DNA from: Chloroflexota bacterium
Lineage (GTDB): Bacteria > Chloroflexota > Anaerolineae > B4-G1
Direction of reading: 5' to 3'
Length of the DNA: 6,595 bases
Assembly: GCA_003648085.1 (NCBI GenBank)
Contig: QMOC01000153.1
Span: forward strand, 1 to 6,595
Part shown: positions 1 through 6,110 of the stretch, in pieces
How positions within the stretch are numbered: position 1 is the first letter of the stretch
How the letters are laid out: the number at the start of each line of letters is the position of its first letter
Program-made: the position numbers and the translations under genes
The notes under the pieces: model-generated
Database searches by the model: none
What the model was told of the DNA's origin: nothing
The model's input: only the letters and a program-made list of their open reading frames with translations

Positions 1-819
1 CAGGCCCACGAGGAGCGGGCGGAGGCTGCGACGGCGGAGACTGACCCAGGCCAGGAGAAAGGCCAGCAGGATCAGGGCTGCCAGGCCGCTCAACTTGGTC
101 AAGAGGAAAAGGCCGACGGTCAGCCCCACCAGGCCGTAGCGCCAGAGGGGCAGCGGTCCTTGCAGACCGTCGCGCACTAAGCGCACGAACAGCAGCAAAT
201 TGAGGCAACCGACGAAGGCCGCCATTGCGTCGTTGTTGACGGCGGCATTGACGAAGATGAACATCGGGTTGAAGGCAGTGAGGGCGGCCGCGCCCAGCGC
301 CAGGTCGGGCCGATCTGGGAACAGGTCGCGGGCCAGGAGATAGGTCAGCGCGATTGTGCCGACGCCAAACCCCAGGGTGAGGAAGCGGATGAAGTGGATC
401 GCCAGGACAGAGCCGTGCCAGGGAAACCGCTCCCGCTCCGGGAGGTGGATGACCAGGTTCTTGTTGCAGACCTGGGCCGGGTTGCCGATGAAGGCGTGCC
501 AGTTAGTCCAGCGCACTTCGGGGAGGTCGGAGGTGTCTATCCACGAGGTGACCGCCGCCATAAGCGTGTAGTAGGCGGGAGGCTGGCCGCCGTCCTGCAG
601 CCAGGGGCAGTCGTCGGGGGATGCCAGGCAGGTCTCAGGGTCGAGGACGGGCAGATCGCGGTGGGTTTGGACGTACTGGGTGTAGGGGTAGTGTTTGAAC
701 TCGTCGGAGGCCTCCAGCGGGGGGGTAGCCAGGCTGTAGATGACGCCGAGGATCAGGAAGGCGAAAATGATGAAGTTTAAGGTTGGAGGTTTCAGGTTCG
801 AGGTTGGGGGTTTGGTCAT
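1..819 (-). CDS. GT-C type membrane glycosyltransferase, N-terminal part, paralogue of the 772-residue protein (partial)
   Basis: The frame from ATG at 819-817 is open for 273 codons to the window edge. The ATG overlaps the upstream TGA (ATGA), so translation is probably coupled; the upstream GGAG is about 10 nt away and weak. Seen: helix 1 at about 16-31; EASDEFKHY (36-44) with the acidic pair D39/E40 where GT-C enzymes carry a catalytic Asp; QPPAYY (79-84); NKN..IH.P..ERFPW.G around 119-136; FNPMFIF..AAVNND (183-197); TKLSG (241-245); and at least four further hydrophobic segments. Alignment with the 772-residue protein is continuous, with the same order of motifs, so the two arose by duplication. 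Three Cys (64, 71, 118) lie in the large first outer loop, and the first two could form a disulfide (inference). Residues 3-17 come from a heptamer array. C-terminal modules would be expected beyond the window but cannot be seen. Confidence 0.9.
   Translation of the reverse strand, partial: MTKPPTSNLKPPTLNFIIFAFLILGVIYSLATPPLEASDEFKHYPYTQYVQTHRDLPVLDPETCLASPDDCPWLQDGGQPPAYYTLMAAVTSWIDTSDLPEVRWTNWHAFIGNPAQVCNKNLVIHLPERERFPWHGSVLAIHFIRFLTLGFGVGTIALTYLLARDLFPDRPDLALGAAALTAFNPMFIFVNAAVNNDAMAAFVGCLNLLLFVRLVRDGLQGPLPLWRYGLVGLTVGLFLLTKLSGLAALILLAFLLAWVSLRRRSLRPLLVGL
771..812 (-). repeat. Heptamer array, NNRGGTT type, 6 units, at the start of the leftmost gene
   Basis: On the + strand the units are TGAAGTT, TAAGGTT, GGAGGTT, TCAGGTT, CGAGGTT and GGGGGTT, a 7-nt period with five constant-type positions and two free ones. 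On the coding strand this is AACCTNN. It starts 4 nt after the ATG and encodes residues 3-17 (KPPTSNLKPPTLNFI), just before helix 1. Confidence 0.85.
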
Positions 820-3134
820 TTGACTTTGACTCCGCCGATGACAATGGCATCGTTATCAAAGCGGGTGCCCAGGCCGTCGTAGGCCGGAAGACGGATGCCC
901 GTGCGGGGGTCGTACATGCCGACGAGGAGCGTGCAGGCGCGCGGGGGCGCGGCGGCGTCCACGGTGAGGCGGTAGGGGTCGCGCACGACGTCGCCGGGGG
1001 CCCAGAAGGAGGTGCGGTACGCGCCCTCCAGCGGGGGATGGTCGGCCTGAGCCACGAGAGTGCCGCTCTCGTCCAGCAGGTGGACGAAGACGGTGTAGTC
1101 GGTGTCAGGGGTCGCCTCAGCCCGCCAGACGAGGGTGACGGTGAAGGTCTCACCAGGCTGTACCTCTCCAATGGAGAGATCGTATCCCACCAGGGTGATG
1201 GCCTCACCGAGGCGGGCGCCGACGGGGAAGGCGACGTCCTCGGAAAGTGGCTCAACCGGGCGGAGGGGCACGAGGTCCAACAGCACCAGTTCGGGGGCCG
1301 GTTCGCCGGAGGGAAGCCTGGCTGTGAGGGGCTGACCGCCGTAGCGGTGGATTCCGGCGTGGAGTGCGACTATGGTCGGCACCTCGGCGTCGGCAGCAAG
1401 GGGCAACACGTAGCGGTCGCGGTAGATGACGCCGGGCTGCCAGAGAGTCGGCGGGAAGTTGCCCCGCCCCGGATAGCAGTCCACCCCCGCGATGGGTTCC
1501 ATACCACGCCCCAGGATCTGGACGAAGGCGACGAGGTCCTCTTGTGGCGGCTCTAACGCCTGCCAGTAGAGGCTCACCGGCACCGACTTTCCTGGGTATG
1601 CCTCCTCCGCCTCGATGGTGCCGCCCAGAAGTTGGATCGGCGTCCCCTCGAAGGTCAAGTTGAAGCGCGACATCTCCTCCGGCAGATCGCTCTCCTGCAC
1701 CACCTCCGGCGTAGCGTAGGCCGGCAGGATGAAGGCGAAGAGGCAGATCAACGCCAACGCCAGACCGGTCACGTTCAGGAACACCGCCAGACCGGGGGTC
1801 CAGCGGCGGGGGAGGAGGCGGCTCAAGCCAAGCATCAGAAGGACGGAGATAGGGGCGACGGCCGGCATCAGGTAGCGTCCCTGCGAGCCCAGCACGATCA
1901 TGATGAAGCGCCAGACGGAGCCGAAGATGAGCAGGAAAGCGAAGGCCAGAACCAGCAGCCCCGCCTGCACCGGGCGCGAGAAGCGGCGCGCCGTCCACTG
2001 ATCCGCCAGGACAAGCACCAGCCCCACCACCGCCAGCCGCACCAGATACCACCAGAAGCGGTACATCCACGGGGCGACGGGGACGTTGAACCAGCCGAAC
2101 ATCGCCCAGTAGGACATCTCCAGCCCGCGCAGTTCGGGGATGACGTCGAGGAAGCCGATGGGCTCTGGTCGGACCGTCGCCGTGTGGCTCAGCCAGGCGT
2201 GGGTGCCCATCAGTTCGCCGTAGAGCAGATAGTTGCGGGCGAACCACCAGCCGCCGACGGCTAAAGCCGGCAAAATGACCAATAACCAATGACCAATGAC
2301 CAATCCTAAGCGCCGAGAGGGGGAGACCTGGGGATACTGACGCCAGATGCGAGGGGCGTCGAGCAGCAAGGCCAGGGCGACGGCGGGGGCCAGGACGACG
2401 CCGCTGAGTTTGGAGAGTGCCGCCAGGCCCAAGGCAGCGCCCAGGAGCGCCAGGCCCCGCCGGGAGAGCCCACGTACAGCCAGTCGCACCGCACCCCAGA
2501 CGACGAGTGAGCCGAAAGCAGTCACGGCGGCGTCATTGCTCACCCGCGCGGAGGTGAAGATGAACATCGGGTTGAAGGCGGTGAGGGCCGCTGCACCCAG
2601 GGCCAGCCATTTCGCCCCTTTCGCGTTCGCCCCTTTCGCGTCCGAACGGTCGGGAAAGAGTTCCAGCACGATGCCGTAGGTCGCTACGACTGCCAGCAGG
2701 CCTAGCGCCGTCGAGACCAGGCGGGCGATGTGCATTGTGAGCGGCGTGCCACGCCAGGGAAACCGCTCGGCCGGGGTGTGGATCAGGTAGTTCTTGTTGG
2801 CGACCGAGCCGGGGTGTCCCATAGCGTGGTAAGGGTTGCGCCAGGCCCACTCCCGGCGGTCTACGTCCTCGTCGTTCCAGAAGGTGAGCGCCGCACAGAT
2901 GGCATAGTAGAGCGGCGGATGGCTGGCGACGTAGCCGGTGACCCGCTCGCCGGAGGGGGTACCCTGCACCGGCAGGCCGCGCCCCTCGGTCAGTTCGTGG
3001 ATGTAGGCGTAGTGGCCGTTGGCGTCGGGCGATTCGAAAATGGGGATGGTCGCGCCGTAGAGGACAGCCAGCACAATGAACAGTGAACACTGGACAATGA
3101 ACAATTTGAGATTTGGGATTTTGAGCGGGCTCAC
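816..3134 (-). CDS. GT-C type membrane glycosyltransferase with two C-terminal beta-sandwich modules
   Basis: The protein has 772 residues and a GTG start behind AGGAGG. About eleven or twelve hydrophobic segments fill residues 11-471. Two beta-sandwich modules follow, at about 496-605 (diverged) and 639-752 (canonical: VFVHLLD, AQADHPP, FWAPGDVV, GMYDPRTGIRLP). Core landmarks are SPDANGHY (35-42), HPPLYY (72-77), FNPMFIF..ARVSND (187-201), SKLSG (241-245) and SQGRYLMP (417-424). The HPPLYY and RYL..P motifs are typical of PMT/ArnT-like and DUF2142-like proteins. The paralogue downstream has DE where this protein has DA (D37, A38), so the second acidic residue is lost and activity should not be assumed. 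Repeats are translated at residues 4-20 (part of helix 1), about 166-175 (AKGAN) and 276-288 (a later helix). The stop overlaps the next ATG. Likely role: envelope glycan transfer outside the cytoplasm; substrate unknown. Confidence 0.92.
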   Translation of the reverse strand: MSPLKIPNLKLFIVQCSLFIVLAVLYGATIPIFESPDANGHYAYIHELTEGRGLPVQGTPSGERVTGYVASHPPLYYAICAALTFWNDEDVDRREWAWRNPYHAMGHPGSVANKNYLIHTPAERFPWRGTPLTMHIARLVSTALGLLAVVATYGIVLELFPDRSDAKGANAKGAKWLALGAAALTAFNPMFIFTSARVSNDAAVTAFGSLVVWGAVRLAVRGLSRRGLALLGAALGLAALSKLSGVVLAPAVALALLLDAPRIWRQYPQVSPSRRLGLVIGHWLLVILPALAVGGWWFARNYLLYGELMGTHAWLSHTATVRPEPIGFLDVIPELRGLEMSYWAMFGWFNVPVAPWMYRFWWYLVRLAVVGLVLVLADQWTARRFSRPVQAGLLVLAFAFLLIFGSVWRFIMIVLGSQGRYLMPAVAPISVLLMLGLSRLLPRRWTPGLAVFLNVTGLALALICLFAFILPAYATPEVVQESDLPEEMSRFNLTFEGTPIQLLGGTIEAEEAYPGKSVPVSLYWQALEPPQEDLVAFVQILGRGMEPIAGVDCYPGRGNFPPTLWQPGVIYRDRYVLPLAADAEVPTIVALHAGIHRYGGQPLTARLPSGEPAPELVLLDLVPLRPVEPLSEDVAFPVGARLGEAITLVGYDLSIGEVQPGETFTVTLVWRAEATPDTDYTVFVHLLDESGTLVAQADHPPLEGAYRTSFWAPGDVVRDPYRLTVDAAAPPRACTLLVGMYDPRTGIRLPAYDGLGTRFDNDAIVIGGVKVK
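2274..2308 (-). repeat. Heptamer array, AATGACC type, 5 units, in a membrane helix
   Basis: On the + strand the units are AATGACC, AATAACC, AATGACC x2 and AATCCTA. They encode about residues 276-288 of the 772-residue protein (LGLVIGHWLLVIL), the first part of a membrane helix. AATGACC also ends the large array at 5023-5029, and the final AATCCTA resembles the CCAAATC/CTAAAGC junction near 6018-6025. Confidence 0.88.
2611..2640 (-). repeat. 15-nt perfect tandem duplication encoding AKGAN x2
   Basis: TTCGCCCCTTTCGCG occurs twice back to back on the + strand (2611-2625 and 2626-2640). It lies in a loop of the 772-residue protein (about residues 166-175). The paralogue downstream reads LFPDRPDLALG where this gene has LFPDR, 13 residues, then LALG, so the repeat lies in an 11-residue insertion. 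TTCGC recurs inside each unit, suggesting older expansion of a shorter motif. Confidence 0.9.
3075..3123 (-). repeat. Composite heptamer array of 7 units directly after the GTG start
   Basis: On the + strand the units are AATGAAC, AGTGAAC, ACTGGAC, AATGAAC, AATTTGA, GATTTGG, GATTTTG, in one unbroken 7-nt phase. The array begins 8 nt inside the coding region and encodes residues 4-20, including FIVQCSLFIV, the first half of helix 1. It joins two unit families without losing phase. Confidence 0.88.
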
Positions 3135-3139
3135 TTCTA

Positions 3140-3145
3140 CCTCCT
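3140..3145 (-). promoter_or_regulatory. Ribosome binding site AGGAGG deciding a GTG start
   Basis: The minus strand carries AGGAGG, then 5 nt, then GTG at 3134-3132. It sits in the 12-nt gap after the TAG stop of the upstream gene. The spacing and perfect core make the GTG the start, so the heptamer array that follows almost at once is translated rather than part of an untranslated leader. Confidence 0.85.
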
Positions 3146-3146
3146 G

Positions 3147-6110
3147 CTAACGGCTGACCATGATAGTGGTCAATACGACGCAACGTTCGGGGACGGGCTC
3201 ACCATTGACGAGGGTGACGGGGCGCTCGCCGGTGGCGGCGTCGTACATCCCGACCCGCAGCATGTACTCCCCCGAAGGCACGTCAGATGGCAGCGGGATG
3301 GTGTAGTGATCTTCGACTACCTCGTTCGGCAGCCAGTAAAGGGTAGGATACGCGCCCCCCTGCGGCCAACTATCCGCCTGGGCTATCACCGTCCCGTCGG
3401 GAGCGACCAGGTGGTTGAAGACGGCGTACATACGCTCGATCTTCCTCATCGCCCGCCAGTAGAGCGTCAGTTCGACCGTGTCGCCCGGCCTGACGGACGC
3501 GGAGGCCAGGTCGTATCCCAGCAACCGCACGTCGTCGCCCAGCACCACGTCCAGGCGGTGCTCCATCGCCGGGGGACGGTACCTGCGCGGGCGAGCCTCC
3601 ACTTCCACCTCGGTCAATACGAGGTCCGTGCCGGAGAGCGTCTGCTCCCGAGGCCACCGGTCGAAGAGTTCATACGAGCGTGTCCCGCTCACCGGCAGCG
3701 GCGATCCGCCGGGGGCGTAGAGGCTCAGGCGGATGTCGTAGCACCCCGGAGGTGCGTCCACCGGCAGTGGCACAGTGTAGCGGCCCAACACTACATCGCC
3801 GGCCCGCCAACGGGTAGTGGGGAACCAGTCGGCGACCGGTTGGACGCGCCGCTTCACCAGCGCCGTCCCGTCGCCGTCCACCAGTTCGATTTCCAACTCG
3901 TAGTCCTCCGGCGGGTCGGTCAGCGCCTGCCAGTAGACGTTGAACATGAGCGGATTGCCCTGGGTGAAGCGGTGTCCCCACGGCTCGTACCCGACCAGCG
4001 CGAGGGTGTCGCCGAAGGTAGCGTGCAACTCGCGGCCTGGTAGTGCCTCCAGTGTCTTGCCAGGCGTGGAACGGCCCACGTGGACCGGCCCGACCTCAAA
4101 CGGGCTATCTCCCTCCGGCAGCCACTCGTCTCCCTCCGGCGGGAAGACGCGCACGCGGAGGGCGTAGTCACCGGGGGGCGTGCCGATGGGGACGACTATC
4201 CCGCGCCGCTCGACGAAGGTCTCACCGGCACTCCAGCCCTGGGTGGGAACGTGGGATGGGCCGACGCGGAACAGGTACTCTCCCCAGACCTGACCGGCGG
4301 GGCCGACCAATTCCAGACGCATCACCAAGCCGTGCGGGATGTCCTGGAGGACGCGCCATTGGGTGAGGAGCAGGACTGCATCCCCGGCGATCGGCTTCAG
4401 GTTCGCCAGTGCTACGCCATCCAGCCGCAGTTGCTCCCCAAAGCGGACGTCCACACGCTCTACCTGGTCGTACCCGTCCACTCCGCCGTGCACTACGGCT
4501 GGCAGGAATGCCTGGAAGGGCAGGGCAGTCATCTCTGGGCCGCTACCTTCAGATGAGTCCCCAATCAAGTCTGGCGGCAGTCCTTGAGCAGGCGCAGCGT
4601 AATAGAGCGTCAAGTCTCCTTCAGCCCAGACCTGATGGGTGTGCTCGTGCAGCCAGCGGGAGACGAGCCAGTCTGGGTCCACCGGTTCGACGGAATTGTA
4701 GGAGACCCACACGCGGTCGTGGGCGTCGAAGATGTCAGTCAATACCTCCTCGATCGGGCCGTCCTCTACGGTGTAACTCTTCAATGGGCCGGGGGTGTAG
4801 TAGGTCAGCAACAGCGCCTGCCAGGGACCGTGGAGGAGCAGCCCATCGTCGGGGCGGGCGTGCGTTTTCAGGTACTCCATTCGAGCGCGGAAACTTTCGC
4901 CCGGCGGGAAGTAGATCAGGGCATAGGCCGAGGCGTCCACGAAGATAATTCCAATGAACAATGAACAATGAACAATGAACAATGAACAATGAACGATGAA
5001 TGATGAACGATGAACAATGGCCAATGACCAGCGACTGATCAGCCAATCGAGCGCCAGGGCCATTGCCAGGATGCAGGCGGGCAGGGCTACGGTGAGGTAG
5101 CGGCCGGTGACGCGCTCGGGCAGGGCCAGGACTGCAATCAGTGGCACGCCCATCAGCAAGCCCATCAGCAGGCCATTTATCTCTTTTCTCCTCTGTGCCA
5201 CAGCCAGTACGATGCCGAGGGCGGTGAGGGCCAGCGGCAGGGCCAGGTGGAGCCAGTTGGGGCGGAGCGTAGCTCCCAGGTAGAGGCCGTTGAGGGCACG
5301 GAAGAGGCCGTTCCAGCGCACGTGCGAGGCAGTACCCCTGCGCCAGAAGGAGGCCAGCGTGGCCCACAGCCCCGGCGAGAGGGCCGCCCACAGGGCTACA
5401 GCCCCGGCCAGTGCCAGATGGACAGCCAGCCAGCGGGCCAGGAGATGGCGGTAGCGCCGCCAGTTGAGGAGCAAGAACAGGTCTTCAGCCAAGAGCACGA
5501 AGGCCATGTAGTAGTGTGTGAACATCCCCAGGCCGGTCGCCAGCCAGAAGAGTATCCACCAGCGCGCCCGATCCCCGCTCAGCAGCCGGATGAAGGTGAA
5601 GGTTGAAGGTAGGCTGAATAGGGCGAGCAGCCCATACATTCGGGCGTCCTGTGAGATGCGGATATGGAAGGGGGAGAGCGTCAACAAGAGCACGGTCAGG
5701 AGGGCCACCCACCGACCGGCGGCCCGGCGCACCAGCCGGTACGTCGCTGCCACCGTCGCCATGCCGATGATGACGGATAGGAAGCGCACGGCAAACTCGC
5801 TCCGCCCAGTCAGTGGTAGCCACAGGGAGAGTAGCAGATAGTAGATAGGGGGATGTTCGCGAATGGCACCGCGCAGGTAGGCGAGCAGGCCCAGGGGCCC
5901 CCGGGTAGCGATGAATACGCTGCCGACCTCGTCGAAGGTCAACTCCCGCAGCGAGAGTGCATAGGTGCGCAGCGCGAAGGCCAGGAGCAAAAGAAAAATC
6001 CCAAATCCCAAATCCCAAATCCTAAAGCCTAAAGCCTCAGATTTAGCGGGCCTGGGCCCCTTAGCCTGGCGATTGATCGCTGGGCGGCGGTGACAATATC
6101 GCCATGCCAT
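3147..6110 (-). CDS. GT39/ArnT-like membrane glycosyltransferase with three C-terminal beta-sandwich modules
   Basis: The protein has 987 residues. It is likely a GT-C enzyme using a polyprenyl-phosphate-sugar donor at the outer membrane face; this is a family-level inference. Seen: about a dozen hydrophobic segments up to residue 391; an acidic pair in FDEVGS (D60, E61) in the first outer loop, where ArnT/PMT enzymes keep their catalytic Asp; EHPPIYY (85-91); SP..I..SQDARMYGL (146-161); THYY (198-201); and TGRYL (335-339). A soluble stretch follows to about 515, then the linker FLPAVV near 533-538. Three beta-sandwich modules come next at about 555-660, 697-810 and 856-964. The last is canonical (LYWRA, YPTLYW, GMYDAATGER); the first two are diverged. 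The start is fixed by the strong GGAGGTGA. Two heptamer repeat arrays are translated, at residues 26-39 and about 361-386; the second forms most of the last membrane helix. The core is ordinary for the family, so these repeats and the stacked modules are what make the protein unusually long. Confidence 0.93.
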   Translation of the reverse strand: MAWRYCHRRPAINRQAKGPRPAKSEALGFRIWDLGFGIFLLLLAFALRTYALSLRELTFDEVGSVFIATRGPLGLLAYLRGAIREHPPIYYLLLSLWLPLTGRSEFAVRFLSVIIGMATVAATYRLVRRAAGRWVALLTVLLLTLSPFHIRISQDARMYGLLALFSLPSTFTFIRLLSGDRARWWILFWLATGLGMFTHYYMAFVLLAEDLFLLLNWRRYRHLLARWLAVHLALAGAVALWAALSPGLWATLASFWRRGTASHVRWNGLFRALNGLYLGATLRPNWLHLALPLALTALGIVLAVAQRRKEINGLLMGLLMGVPLIAVLALPERVTGRYLTVALPACILAMALALDWLISRWSLAIVHRSSFIVHCSLFIVHCSLFIGIIFVDASAYALIYFPPGESFRARMEYLKTHARPDDGLLLHGPWQALLLTYYTPGPLKSYTVEDGPIEEVLTDIFDAHDRVWVSYNSVEPVDPDWLVSRWLHEHTHQVWAEGDLTLYYAAPAQGLPPDLIGDSSEGSGPEMTALPFQAFLPAVVHGGVDGYDQVERVDVRFGEQLRLDGVALANLKPIAGDAVLLLTQWRVLQDIPHGLVMRLELVGPAGQVWGEYLFRVGPSHVPTQGWSAGETFVERRGIVVPIGTPPGDYALRVRVFPPEGDEWLPEGDSPFEVGPVHVGRSTPGKTLEALPGRELHATFGDTLALVGYEPWGHRFTQGNPLMFNVYWQALTDPPEDYELEIELVDGDGTALVKRRVQPVADWFPTTRWRAGDVVLGRYTVPLPVDAPPGCYDIRLSLYAPGGSPLPVSGTRSYELFDRWPREQTLSGTDLVLTEVEVEARPRRYRPPAMEHRLDVVLGDDVRLLGYDLASASVRPGDTVELTLYWRAMRKIERMYAVFNHLVAPDGTVIAQADSWPQGGAYPTLYWLPNEVVEDHYTIPLPSDVPSGEYMLRVGMYDAATGERPVTLVNGEPVPERCVVLTTIMVSR
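4953..5029 (-). repeat. Heptamer array of 11 units, six of them perfect AATGAAC, forming a membrane helix
   Basis: On the + strand the units are AATGAAC x6 (4953-4994), then GATGAAT, GATGAAC x2, AATGGCC and AATGACC, with no break in the 7-nt phase. Read as codons on the minus strand, three units make seven residues, giving the repeated peptide FIVHCSL. The array codes for residues 361-386 and supplies most of the last membrane helix before the soluble part of the glycosyltransferase. The six identical copies are the longest perfect run in the window and the most likely to change length by slippage. One unit gained or lost would shift the frame and remove about 600 residues. Confidence 0.95.
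5591..5611 (-). repeat. Marginal GAAGGTN mini-repeat in the 987-residue gene
   Basis: The + strand reads GAAGGT three times with spacings of 6 and 7 nt (starting at 5592, 5598 and 5605), encoding part of STFTFI around residues 169-174. It resembles a short, out-of-phase heptamer array but could be chance, so it is listed with low confidence. Confidence 0.3.
5994..6035 (-). repeat. Heptamer array, CCAAATC/CTAAAGC type, 6 units, at the start of the 987-residue gene
   Basis: Read on the + strand the units are AAAAATC, CCAAATC x3, CTAAAGC x2, in unbroken 7-nt phase. They encode residues 26-39 (ALGFRIWDLGFGIF), ending inside the first membrane helix. The leading AAAAATC is a decayed unit. The unit has no stop in any frame on the coding strand. 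Confidence 0.9.

Noticed and set aside
783..1556. Long plus-strand open frame (257 codons)
   Set aside because: It lies wholly antisense to the 772-residue gene, shows no recognisable domain, and its length is explained by GC-rich codon bias of the real gene.
1632..2264. Plus-strand open frame (210 codons) rich in Q, H, R and D
   Set aside because: It is the antisense shadow of membrane-helix codons, with composition typical of such shadows and no motif.
1252..2289. Long minus-strand open frame (345 codons) in another phase
   Set aside because: It is fully nested in the 772-residue gene and is rich in Arg, Gly and Pro, as expected for a frame-shifted GC-rich gene.
3135..3146. Promoter or terminator between the two complete genes
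   Set aside because: The gap is only 12 nt and is filled by the ribosome binding site.
4953..5029. Possible CRISPR array
   Set aside because: The units are 7 nt and directly abutting, with no spacers, and they lie in a coding frame.
4953..5029. Possible frameshift or assembly collapse at the AATGAAC run
   Set aside because: The same frame runs cleanly through and into recognisable family sequence on both sides, so the gene is intact as given.
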